Below are positions 1-7,974 of a DNA stretch of 64,000 nt, in pieces; within the stretch, counting starts at the first letter, position 1; the number at the start of each line of letters is the position of its first letter. Location: positions 62,001 to 126,000 of the forward strand of contig CAZTXB010000003.1 of the NCBI GenBank assembly GCA_964617955.1, given 5' to 3'. Made by a program: the position numbers and the translations under genes. This DNA is from JABWCE01 sp964617955 (GTDB lineage Bacteria > Bacteroidota > Bacteroidia > NS11-12g > UBA9320). The notes below the pieces were generated by a model. That model was not told the DNA's origin. It was given only the letters and a program-made list of their open reading frames with translations, and did not search any database.

Positions 1-1
1 C

Positions 2-430
2 ATTTTTAAAGTTGGAGCCGACATTATCGAAGAATTTGTCAGTGGAAAATACGATGAGGTGAGGGTGCTTTACAATCAATTTAAAAATGCCGCAACACAA
101 ATAGTGCGTGAAGAAAGGGTGTTACCTGTCGACCTTTCGCATTACGACCAGGGAAAATCAGCCCATAACGACTTTATTTTTGAGCCGGGAAAATCAGAGA
201 TTCTGGAAGAATTAATTCCACGTGCTGTAAAAACACAATTGTTAAAGGCCATCTTAGATTCAAACGCCTCAGAGCATGGCGCCAGGATGGTTGCCATGGA
301 CAAAGCCACCGAGAACGCAGGAGAATTATTAAAATCCTTAAGATTACAATACAATCAAGCCCGCCAGGCTGCCATTACGACTGAGATTTCTGAGATCGTA
401 GGAGGTGCCGCCGCCATGAGTGGGAAGTAA
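2..430 (+). CDS. atpG: ATP synthase F1 gamma subunit, C-terminal part (5' end outside window)
   Basis: The reading frame is open from base 2, so the gene begins before the window; 142 residues are visible. The gamma subunit is the central rotor shaft of the F1 sector and couples proton flow through F0 to ATP synthesis. The end of the protein carries the family's C-terminal helix, with ITTEISEIVGGAAA just before the stop, and the motif ASEHGARMVAMDKATENA upstream of it. Family and partial status are certain. A strong terminator follows 20 bp after the stop, so this is probably the last gene of its operon. A GTG at 59 is in frame but internal. Confidence 0.97.
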   Translation: MFKVGADIIEEFVSGKYDEVRVLYNQFKNAATQIVREERVLPVDLSHYDQGKSAHNDFIFEPGKSEILEELIPRAVKTQLLKAILDSNASEHGARMVAMDKATENAGELLKSLRLQYNQARQAAITTEISEIVGGAAAMSGK

Positions 431-450
431 ATTTTTTTCAATTCCATATT

Positions 451-490
451 AAAAACCTCCAAGGTTTCCACAACCTTGGAGGTTTTTTTT
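451..490 (+). terminator. Rho-independent terminator after atpG
   Basis: A near-perfect hairpin (AACCTCCAAGGTT, short loop, AACCTTGGAGGTT) is followed by a run of nine T. It is flanked by A on the left and T on the right, so it could work in both directions. Almost the same sequence occurs at 5560-5599. Confidence 0.9.
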
Positions 491-635
491 GTAAATGAAA
501 CCGCTGCCAGAAAAGCTAAGGATGATTCATATTCACTTTTGGGATGGCTTGTTTATTATGGGTTTTAATAATAAGAAATACACGCTGATGCCTAAGTTAT
601 TTGTTAGAATTATAGTTGTGGCTTCTATAAAATAA

Positions 636-673
636 AGTGATAAAGTTAATTTACTACTGATGCATCTTTATCA
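636..673 (-). terminator. Possible weak terminator after the 677-3409 gene
   Basis: Downstream of the minus-strand stop, TGATAAAG and CTTTATCA can pair over a loop of about 20 nt, followed by a T-rich stretch. The stem is short and AT-rich. The rest of 491-635 shows nothing recognisable. Confidence 0.3.
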
Positions 674-676
674 TTT

Positions 677-3409
677 TCAATTGATTACTAAAAATCTGCT
701 GGCGTTTTCTTCAAAAGGTGTATTTACTTTTAAAAAGTATACACCACTTGAAAATGAACTTACATCTATCTCTAATGCCGAATAACCAGGTTTAAAAACG
801 TTAATGTTATCTTGATAGAATAACTTCCCGGTATAATCAAAAATCTGAATTCCGCCATTATCAAAGGAATAGGGAAAGAATATCTTAAGTTGAATATTAT
901 CTTTCGCAGGATTGGGAAAGAGAAATGTCTCTATTTTAACCTTTAATGGTTTAATTGCGGTATTCGTATTTTCCTTTTTATTAAAAACATTAACTTTATC
1001 TTTATAAATATTATTATCACATATACTAGCAATTTCCCAATCCTGATTATGTAAAGTTAAAGGATTATCATGCCAACCTGGAAATGCACTAAGTCCTGTA
1101 ATTAAAGTTACATTCGGGTGATATATATTGTCAGGATGAATTGCAATTTCCTTTCCGGCCATTAATATTACTCCTGTATTTATAACCACATTTGAACCGA
1201 TATTAATTTTCTTCCTCGCATACAAATCTGCGCTGATAACAGAATTTGGAGGAATGGTTATTTCGTCAATACTATAATCTAGGCTTGTCCAATACGACTC
1301 CAATTTGCCAACAACTTCCTGACCGGAAACTGTGTAAGTATTATCTGGATTGATATTTTTTTCATAAAGAAATTTCTTCTCATACATTAAATTTTGCATT
1401 GAGTTTTTTTGGGCATTACTTATAGCATTCGTAAAGTCATAGGTGTGAATAAGCGTAATTTTTTCAGCATTGGGGTTATCCTTTCTTTGAAGTTTAATTA
1501 AAAGTTTTATTGATATTTTAGGAGCATTGTTATTTGAGTTATTTTCCTCCAGAAAAAAACTGTGATACCTAAAACTATTTATTGGTACATACTTAGTTCT
1601 TAAGCTTACCAAAGAATCCTTAAAGATATTTTCAATAAAGAACTCTGTATTTTTTAAATACATTAAGTCTTTAAAATTATGTTCAAGAATATTACCATTT
1701 ACAGGATATGAATAGCACTCATTGCCTTCTAAATGCCTAAAATCTGTAATTGGAAAATAATCACCTGATGCGGCACCAAAGGCAGTCTGGTTAGATTTAT
1801 ATTCAATTACATAAGCGGCATCAATACTGAATACTTCAACATTTGCGGCCGGATTCAAAACATATTTTAAATCTGAAATTAACCTGTATTGGTTCAAGGT
1901 TTTATCGTATTCCTTAACATTGTTTTCAAAAATGGATAAATCTTCACCGATGCAAGAATACCAATTTGGTGAGGCTTTTGGTAAATACTGTATATATTCC
2001 AATTTAGGTATTTGTAGTATATTGAATACTCCTAAAATGTTGTTGTAATGCGGTATATAAGCGCTTGTGGTAGAATTGGCTGTTCCAGGCACGCTGAAAG
2101 TTGCAGTAGAAAAATCTTGAGTGGCAGTGATATTTCCTACGGCAGAAAGGTTTTGTGTATAAACCACAGGGGCGGCAGCTTTTTCATTGTTATCAGAGGT
2201 CGTCCCCCCTCCACTGAAAAACTCATAAATACTTATAGCAGTACCAACATAAGGAACTACGCTTGCTACATTTTTAATACCTTCAATACTATTTTGAGGA
2301 AATTTAATACCTAAAAACTTTTTGTAATTTTTGGTATTCGCCCCTATCGCATTTGCAATATCTTTTGTTGAAGGATTTGGAAGTAAAGAAATAGGATCCT
2401 GTGAATCCATTACCAATAAATAATCCCGATATTGTTTTATGGACTTTTCTACTTCCTTTTCCTGAACAGACGGTAAACCATCTAACCATTTCTTAAAATT
2501 AGATGCATTAGCATCCCATGATTTGAAAGCTGCCTGTCCGTCCCCATATAAAGCCTTCCATGTATCAAAATCCTTTAAATCACTAAAAGAGTGTGAGGCA
2601 TCTCCATCAGTCTGTTTTATAGAATTTGTAATAAGTTGCTTACTGGTACCATTCATAGTAATTGAAATGTCTGCAGAAGTAATTTTAACCAAACTTAATT
2701 TTAAGTCACTTGTTTTATTGGTTATATTATTACAGGTACATGGATCATAGGTAACCACAAAATCAGCCGTGTACCAATAAAAATATACACCAGCACTTGT
2801 GTAATTTGGAGTACTAAAACTTAGAGTATTATCCAATTCAATCAATACCTTAGTGATTGGTTTAATATTTTGAAACATACCTGTAATTCTTTTTCCATCT
2901 TGCCTAATAAATTCCATTTTTACTAGAGCGGACGTCACATCGTTTAATTTTTCGGGTGTTAAAAAGAATACTCGTATTTTACCGGTATATCGGTTATACA
3001 ATGCAAAAAAAGGATTCGAAGTGGTATTATTGGCTGCACCTGGCTGACCAAAATCTTTGTTTAGCAATTCCCATCCATCTTCAGGATGAAAATCTTTTTC
3101 TTCTATTGTGGGAATACTTGTAAAATGATAGGTATTATCATTTGTAGAAAGTGTGCTCCCTGGTATTTTCCACATAGGTAAAGTTAGAGTTACCGGATTA
3201 CTAAAGCCTGGTGGTAAATAGGCCAAATAAAATTTACTGTAACTTTCGGCTGTCCAGTCAAAATCTCCGTAATTTTGATTGCGTTCAATACCTCCAACCA
3301 AATCATGGATATTCCAATGAGTGGTATTCGTTTTAATATCTTTCCAACATTGACTATAAGCAATGGTAGTGATAAAAATGATATATAGAGTTGAGATGAT
3401 TTTTTTCAT
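677..3409 (-). CDS. T9SS type A sorting-domain protein, large, function unknown
   Basis: A 910-residue secreted protein. The chosen ATG (3407-3409) opens a typical signal peptide (MKKIISTLYIIF...AYSQ); longer in-frame starts overlap the upstream gene and put a charged stretch before the signal. The last 80 residues are a T9SS C-terminal domain: FPNPAKDN, a turn at DYTGKLFYQ, then SSGVYFLKV and the end. Just before it is a beta-solenoid-like stretch (ISADLYARKKINIGSNVVINTGV), often seen ahead of such domains. The middle shows no family I recognise. It is the last gene of a three-gene unit, 4 bp after the lipoprotein gene. It is probably exported to the cell surface. Confidence 0.85.
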   Translation of the reverse strand: MKKIISTLYIIFITTIAYSQCWKDIKTNTTHWNIHDLVGGIERNQNYGDFDWTAESYSKFYLAYLPPGFSNPVTLTLPMWKIPGSTLSTNDNTYHFTSIPTIEEKDFHPEDGWELLNKDFGQPGAANNTTSNPFFALYNRYTGKIRVFFLTPEKLNDVTSALVKMEFIRQDGKRITGMFQNIKPITKVLIELDNTLSFSTPNYTSAGVYFYWYTADFVVTYDPCTCNNITNKTSDLKLSLVKITSADISITMNGTSKQLITNSIKQTDGDASHSFSDLKDFDTWKALYGDGQAAFKSWDANASNFKKWLDGLPSVQEKEVEKSIKQYRDYLLVMDSQDPISLLPNPSTKDIANAIGANTKNYKKFLGIKFPQNSIEGIKNVASVVPYVGTAISIYEFFSGGGTTSDNNEKAAAPVVYTQNLSAVGNITATQDFSTATFSVPGTANSTTSAYIPHYNNILGVFNILQIPKLEYIQYLPKASPNWYSCIGEDLSIFENNVKEYDKTLNQYRLISDLKYVLNPAANVEVFSIDAAYVIEYKSNQTAFGAASGDYFPITDFRHLEGNECYSYPVNGNILEHNFKDLMYLKNTEFFIENIFKDSLVSLRTKYVPINSFRYHSFFLEENNSNNNAPKISIKLLIKLQRKDNPNAEKITLIHTYDFTNAISNAQKNSMQNLMYEKKFLYEKNINPDNTYTVSGQEVVGKLESYWTSLDYSIDEITIPPNSVISADLYARKKINIGSNVVINTGVILMAGKEIAIHPDNIYHPNVTLITGLSAFPGWHDNPLTLHNQDWEIASICDNNIYKDKVNVFNKKENTNTAIKPLKVKIETFLFPNPAKDNIQLKIFFPYSFDNGGIQIFDYTGKLFYQDNINVFKPGYSALEIDVSSFSSGVYFLKVNTPFEENASRFLVIN

Positions 3410-3413
3410 AATT

Positions 3414-4202
3414 TTATTTTTTAATTCGTTGACCTTTAAACGTATGGTATTCATAAACAACATTACCATTAATTAACAAAGTTTCCTTAAATTTAACATT
3501 AAGCATTCTATTGGCATCAATATAACCCAAAAGTTTTCCAAATCTGTTGTTTGTCTGAAATTCAGATTGCAAAAAACATGTAGCCCCCCCCGAACCAGTA
3601 GAGCCTTGCACCGATATGTGATATTTTCCAATTGGGAAAAACCCTTTTGGATAATTAAAAATGAATCCAGAAGAAATATTTTTTGGATCATTTTTATCAT
3701 CCACCCATCTTAGTTCTACCGTTCCCGTATCCCTTGGGTCATTATCAAAAATGCCAAACCAATAACCCCATTTCGGAGCTAAACCAATATTACCACAGCT
3801 AAAAAACTTTTTGGTAACGGTATCTCTCCCATCATCCTTAGGGAAGCAATCGGTGTTGGGTTTAGATTTTACAATCAATGTAATAGTTATCCATTTATTT
3901 TCAGGAAATTCGCGCCGTATTATGTTTTTTTCATTAATGATTTCAGTCCCAATGCGCCATTCGTAATATTCCAAATTGCTTTGTTTTGGTATAAATTTAA
4001 CGCTGCTGGTGCTGTAAACACTATCCGTTTCAAAAGAGGTATCACGCATCCAACTAGCACTATAAGACGTAACTAGCTCATTAATTGTAAAGTCAGCACT
4101 TACTTCTTTAGCATCTTTACATGGTTCAGGTGATTCATCTTTACAATGATGCAGTGTTAAAACCACCAACCCCAAGGCTACTATAATTAACCACTTTTTC
4201 AT
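3414..4202 (-). CDS. Lipoprotein of unknown function containing a G8 tract
   Basis: A 262-residue protein with a lipoprotein signal: a hydrophobic stretch after MKKWLII, then a cysteine in LTLHHC at about residue 20. No domain is recognised. Two PKD/Ig-like beta segments can be imagined, since WRIGTEIINE and TLIVKSKPNTDCF resemble PKD strands, but this is a guess. The gene lies 5 bp after the tail-fibre-like gene and 4 bp before the T9SS gene, so all three are probably cotranscribed. The coding strand has eight consecutive G (3584-3591) encoding part of SGSGGA, which could allow slipped-strand frame changes. Confidence 0.75.
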   Translation of the reverse strand: MKKWLIIVALGLVVLTLHHCKDESPEPCKDAKEVSADFTINELVTSYSASWMRDTSFETDSVYSTSSVKFIPKQSNLEYYEWRIGTEIINEKNIIRREFPENKWITITLIVKSKPNTDCFPKDDGRDTVTKKFFSCGNIGLAPKWGYWFGIFDNDPRDTGTVELRWVDDKNDPKNISSGFIFNYPKGFFPIGKYHISVQGSTGSGGATCFLQSEFQTNNRFGKLLGYIDANRMLNVKFKETLLINGNVVYEYHTFKGQRIKK

Positions 4203-4207
4203 AGTAA

Positions 4208-5464
4208 TTACTTTTTTATGAGTTGATCTACTTGTTTCAATAATTCCGCTTGTTGTACTATTAACAAATTTATTTGATTTTGTTGTTCAATCAACTTCTT
4301 GTCTTGATCAATCGTATATAAGGTCAACTCCTCTATTTTTTGTAATTGCAGGGCCAGCATATCTGCTATATTGATACCATTTGCCAATACTTCTTTTTCT
4401 GACGGTATGCAAGGCAGGTGATTGTTGGCTTTGATAAAAATTTCCAATTCTGGCAAACTCATTGTCGTATACTCATCGGCAAACACAAAATCGCTCCACC
4501 ACATTGCTTCCACATTAATTTGCGTGGCCTTTGTCTTGCCATGTATTTCAACATTGCCATCGGCATCCATCCTAATACCTCCGACATTTGGATTGTTACT
4601 CGCAGCCCAGGGCGCTATTACCAAGCCACTGCCCCCTGTGGCCTTGGTTTGGTTGGCTCCATCTGCGCCTTTGCCATTGGTAAAAAATATTCCCAAATCA
4701 TCAGCCTTGGTTATCTGGTTAAACCCATTTTCATTGCACCTGGGCACTATTTGTATATGCCGGGTTTTGTATTGCTTATTGCCCGCAGGGCCGCTTACAG
4801 TGGTATACTCGTTTACCCCAAAAATAGCTGCTGGTAAATTATAGCCCGGATTCATATTTCTGACATCCAAGGTAGCTCTGGGATTGTAAACATTAAAACC
4901 TACTTTGCCATCGGGCATTACCACGAATCGGGTACTTGAGTACAAGGTGCCACTGGCTGGTCCTGATGAATAGATATCCTTTGTTCTTGCCCATATGAGC
5001 GGGTTATTAGGTATAGGCGAGGAGTAGACACCGCCAATCAGGCTAATGGGTAAGGTAGAGCCCACATTAAAATTAAATGGCTTGGTGAAGGTAGCTTCGC
5101 CGGTGCTTGGGCTCTGACTTACCAATTCGGCATTCAAACCCATAGGAACATCTAAATAAGGGGTAGGACAATCTTCTTCTTTTGTAATCACAAGTCCGTT
5201 TTTTGGAGTGCAGCCAATAAAGATCTCAGTTTTACCATCGGGGCCTGAGGTGCCAATACCTACATCGGAGGATGTGGTTGTGGTAACAGTTGCACTGCCA
5301 TTCCAATTTCCTGTTTGTGCATTGGCTTGTTGGTAAATTGTCAAGGCTAAAAATAAAAAAATGGAGTTGAATCTAAGGCTTTGACAGGATGACTTTCCAT
5401 TTGTAATCATAAAAGTTTGCATAGAGGTGTCAATACCCTCGGTTTTAAATAATTGTTTTTTCAT
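4208..5464 (-). CDS. Secreted tail-fibre-like protein with C-terminal coiled coil
   Basis: A 418-residue protein with a long N-region and a hydrophobic signal core (SIFLFLALTIYQQANAQ, about residues 35-50). The middle is glycine- and asparagine-rich beta sequence (DVGIGTSGPDGKTEI, GKVGFNVYNPRATLDV) like phage tail-fibre repeats in many Bacteroidota surface proteins. The end has the usual VFADEY..LPELEIFIKANNHLP segment and a coiled coil (ALQLQKIEELTLY to the C-terminus). Such proteins are normally trimeric and cell-surface. No catalytic Ser-Lys of a peptidase S74 is evident. First gene of the operon, 42 bp downstream of a consensus promoter. Confidence 0.8.
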   Translation of the reverse strand: MKKQLFKTEGIDTSMQTFMITNGKSSCQSLRFNSIFLFLALTIYQQANAQTGNWNGSATVTTTTSSDVGIGTSGPDGKTEIFIGCTPKNGLVITKEEDCPTPYLDVPMGLNAELVSQSPSTGEATFTKPFNFNVGSTLPISLIGGVYSSPIPNNPLIWARTKDIYSSGPASGTLYSSTRFVVMPDGKVGFNVYNPRATLDVRNMNPGYNLPAAIFGVNEYTTVSGPAGNKQYKTRHIQIVPRCNENGFNQITKADDLGIFFTNGKGADGANQTKATGGSGLVIAPWAASNNPNVGGIRMDADGNVEIHGKTKATQINVEAMWWSDFVFADEYTTMSLPELEIFIKANNHLPCIPSEKEVLANGINIADMLALQLQKIEELTLYTIDQDKKLIEQQNQINLLIVQQAELLKQVDQLIKK

Positions 5465-5505
5465 GGTTGTTAATTAATTAAAAGTTTATACTAAAATAGT
5501 TATAT

Positions 5506-5536
5506 CAAAAGTATTTAAAGATTTGTCATTTTCAAA
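5506..5536 (-). promoter_or_regulatory. Bacteroidota sigma-A promoter for the 677-5464 operon
   Basis: Read on the minus strand: TTTG (5533-5536), exactly 19 bp, then TACTTTTG (5506-5513). Both boxes match the Bacteroidota consensus perfectly. Predicted transcription starts near 5501, giving a leader of roughly 36 nt before the ATG at 5464. Confidence 0.8.
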
Positions 5537-5559
5537 TAAAAATTTTTTTACAGTCGATT

Positions 5560-5599
5560 AAAAACCTCCAAGGTTGTAGAAACTTTGGAGGTTTTTTTA
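5560..5599. terminator. Hairpin terminator-like repeat
   Basis: AAACCTCCAAGGTT, a short loop and AACTTTGGAGGTTTTTTT form a hairpin with a T tract. It is nearly the same as the element after atpG. No plus-strand gene ends here, so it may be a dispersed repeat or shield the region from minus-strand transcription. Confidence 0.7.
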
Positions 5600-5768
5600 T
5601 TCATAATGAGCGTCGCATTATCCTTATGGCCCAGGTTATGCTTGATGGATACTTAAATTTAAAAATTAGATTCCCTGGTTAAATGGTTCTAGTGTCAATA
5701 TCTGTAAAATATACCTCATGTTAACAGTGTATTTTATCCTCTTTTAGCTCAAAACCTTATTTCTGTTC

Positions 5769-5801
5769 CATTGCCGTTGGCTTAAGCCGACGGGAGCAAT
5801 G
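5769..5801. repeat. REP-like palindrome
   Basis: CCGTTGGCTT pairs with AAGCCGACGG (one G-T wobble) with no loop, extended by CATTG/CAATG across a 3-nt bulge. It lies in the 726-bp gene-free stretch 5465-6190. Apart from this, the promoter and the terminator-like repeat, nothing recognisable was seen there. Confidence 0.6.
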
Positions 5802-6190
5802 AAATACAAAATAGCTCTGTAAAGTATTTCCTCCAACTAAACACCAATAAATTATTTACCTACATTTATTGAGGGGATCACAAGATTTTTCCCGGCAATT
5901 TGGATAAGTAAATAGCGCAGATACTAAAAAATTCCTAACTCTTTTAATGTAAATTTTTTATGAATGTTAACTAAGCCTTGAAGTAAAATAAGCGATCCAT
6001 ACTTAAATTATCAAGTATTTATATTCCAGGTTTTAAGCATCAACAGGTGTAGGCTTATGGGATGTGACTCCTTAGAATTTCTTGCTTAAAAGCATTGCAC
6101 TTAAGGTAAAAAATAAATTTTTATGATTTATAAAAAATCCAAGCCGAAAGAATTCTCGTAACTAATCCTGAATTAATAAAAAAATAGAAT

Positions 6191-7942
6191 ATGAAAAAAT
6201 TCATTCCTAAATCAGTTTACAGGTTTGCGTTCATTCTTGGCGCAATCTTTATGTTTTGGAATAATGCCACGGCTTCAAGTCATCGCGAAGCCCCGCTTAT
6301 TTCAAATGATCCATTGGCAGACAACACCGATTTGTATGCCTTCCGAAGTCCGGATAATCCAAATACCATTACGATTATCGCGAACTACATTCCTTTTCAG
6401 TTACCGGAAGGTGGACCCAACTGGGCCTCTTTCGGACAAAACATTCGCTATGAAATTTCCATCGACAATGACGCCTCAAAGGCCGGTGCTGAAATTATTT
6501 ATCGATTTACTTTCAGCAAAACCAATGAAGATGGGAGTACTTTTTTTAACATCAGGCTTGGGAAACAAAATTTAAAAACCACCTACAAGCTTGAGAAAAG
6601 TACAAATGGCGGTATGTCGTTTACCACCATTGTGGCTAACGGGATGGTTCCTCCTCCAAACATCGGCCCGCGCTCCATCAATGGCGGAGCTGGTTTGGGA
6701 GCGACTTCGTATGCCTCTTTGGTACAAAATTCAATAGCCACCGGAAGCAGCGGCGAAAAAGTGTTCTGCGGCCCTACAGATGATCCGTTTTTTGTGGATT
6801 TGGCAGGAGTTTTCGATTTGGGCAACTTCCGACCCAATGGCAACAGCACCAACCCAACCAAAGACGGGGTGGCTCGTTTTAATGTACATTCCATTGTAAT
6901 GCAAATTCCAATTTCCATGCTTCAAAAAAATGGAAAAGACGTGAGCATGGCCGCCAATATTCTTGATCCGGATTTTGTAATCGGGGTATGGGCATCAGCC
7001 AGCCGTCAGGAAATAAAAACTTTAAGTACATCAGGAGCCGATGCCAATTATTCAGGCAATTGGGTACAAGTTTCTCGCTTAGGCATGCCATTGACCAACG
7101 AGGCCATCATTCCTATTGGTGACAAAGACAAATGGAACGCCGGAAACCCCACTACCGATTTGCAATTTGCCAAATATTTCAGCAATCCTGAATTGGCACT
7201 TTACATGGACGACTCAAAATTCGGCGGCGCAGTGCCTGCTTTGAATGAACTCAGAATTCAATCCAGATCTCTGGGTGCATTTGATTTTAGAAACGGGCGC
7301 AAAGGCTTGTGGAGTTTAAAGGGAAGCGCAGCGGTTAAAGGCACTGCCCTTGACGATGCTATTTTTGGAAGCATTTTATTGCCCGATTCGGCCAGTCCGA
7401 GGGCTGTTGATATTTTACCCATTTTCTATACGGGCGTTCCAAACATGATTCCTTATCAACTGGCGACCGGCAAAAATGGCAATCCATTGGCCGCCGGCAA
7501 ACCGTTCATCAATAACTTCCTACCTTCCTTGGGCGATATGTTAAGGTTGAACATGGCAGTGCCACCCACTCCTAGAAATTCGGCCGATTTTAGTTCACTC
7601 GGCATCATTTACGCGGCAGTTCTGGGATTAACCGATGCCCGTTTTAACACCGATAAAACCCTTCAAAGCATCCCAAACATGGATGGTTTCCCTAATGGTC
7701 GTCGCCTTGAAGATGACGTTACCACCATCGAATTGCAAGCTGTAAGCGGAATTGCTTTGGCTGCCATCGGTTTATGGTACGACGATTACAGTGGAACAGG
7801 AAGTCCGGTTACGTTGCGCCTAGGCAAAGTACTGGGATTCACAGCGGGCCCAACTCAAAACGACACTACTTTTAAATCGAGCTTTCCTTACGTGCAGGAT
7901 CCTTGGAGAGGATACGACTATACTGCAAGAGCAAGGTTCTAA
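6191..7942 (+). CDS. DUF4331 family protein, paralogue 1 (no T9SS domain)
   Basis: A 583-residue exported protein. After a signal peptide ending near ATA comes the DUF4331 hallmark SSHREAPLISNDPLADNTD, followed by the whole family domain (SPDNPNTITIIANYIPFQ, RLGKQNLKTTYKLE, EDDVTTIELQAV, GLWYDDY). DUF4331 has no established biochemical role. It is very similar to the next gene throughout but stops shortly after FPYVQDPW, where the paralogue continues into a T9SS sorting domain. This copy is therefore expected to stay in the periplasm or leave by another route. The start is the ATG ahead of the signal peptide. No consensus promoter was found upstream. Confidence 0.9.
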   Translation: MKKFIPKSVYRFAFILGAIFMFWNNATASSHREAPLISNDPLADNTDLYAFRSPDNPNTITIIANYIPFQLPEGGPNWASFGQNIRYEISIDNDASKAGAEIIYRFTFSKTNEDGSTFFNIRLGKQNLKTTYKLEKSTNGGMSFTTIVANGMVPPPNIGPRSINGGAGLGATSYASLVQNSIATGSSGEKVFCGPTDDPFFVDLAGVFDLGNFRPNGNSTNPTKDGVARFNVHSIVMQIPISMLQKNGKDVSMAANILDPDFVIGVWASASRQEIKTLSTSGADANYSGNWVQVSRLGMPLTNEAIIPIGDKDKWNAGNPTTDLQFAKYFSNPELALYMDDSKFGGAVPALNELRIQSRSLGAFDFRNGRKGLWSLKGSAAVKGTALDDAIFGSILLPDSASPRAVDILPIFYTGVPNMIPYQLATGKNGNPLAAGKPFINNFLPSLGDMLRLNMAVPPTPRNSADFSSLGIIYAAVLGLTDARFNTDKTLQSIPNMDGFPNGRRLEDDVTTIELQAVSGIALAAIGLWYDDYSGTGSPVTLRLGKVLGFTAGPTQNDTTFKSSFPYVQDPWRGYDYTARARF

Positions 7943-7974
7943 TTTTTATAAATACCATTATTCAAAAAAATAAA

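Noticed and set aside
3473..3700. Separate minus-strand gene inside the lipoprotein gene
   Set aside because: It is the alternative frame across the G8 tract; kept only as part of the phase-variation idea.
4418..4844. Two plus-strand open frames inside the tail-fibre-like gene
   Set aside because: Both lie wholly within a well-supported minus-strand gene, in different frames, with no recognisable product.
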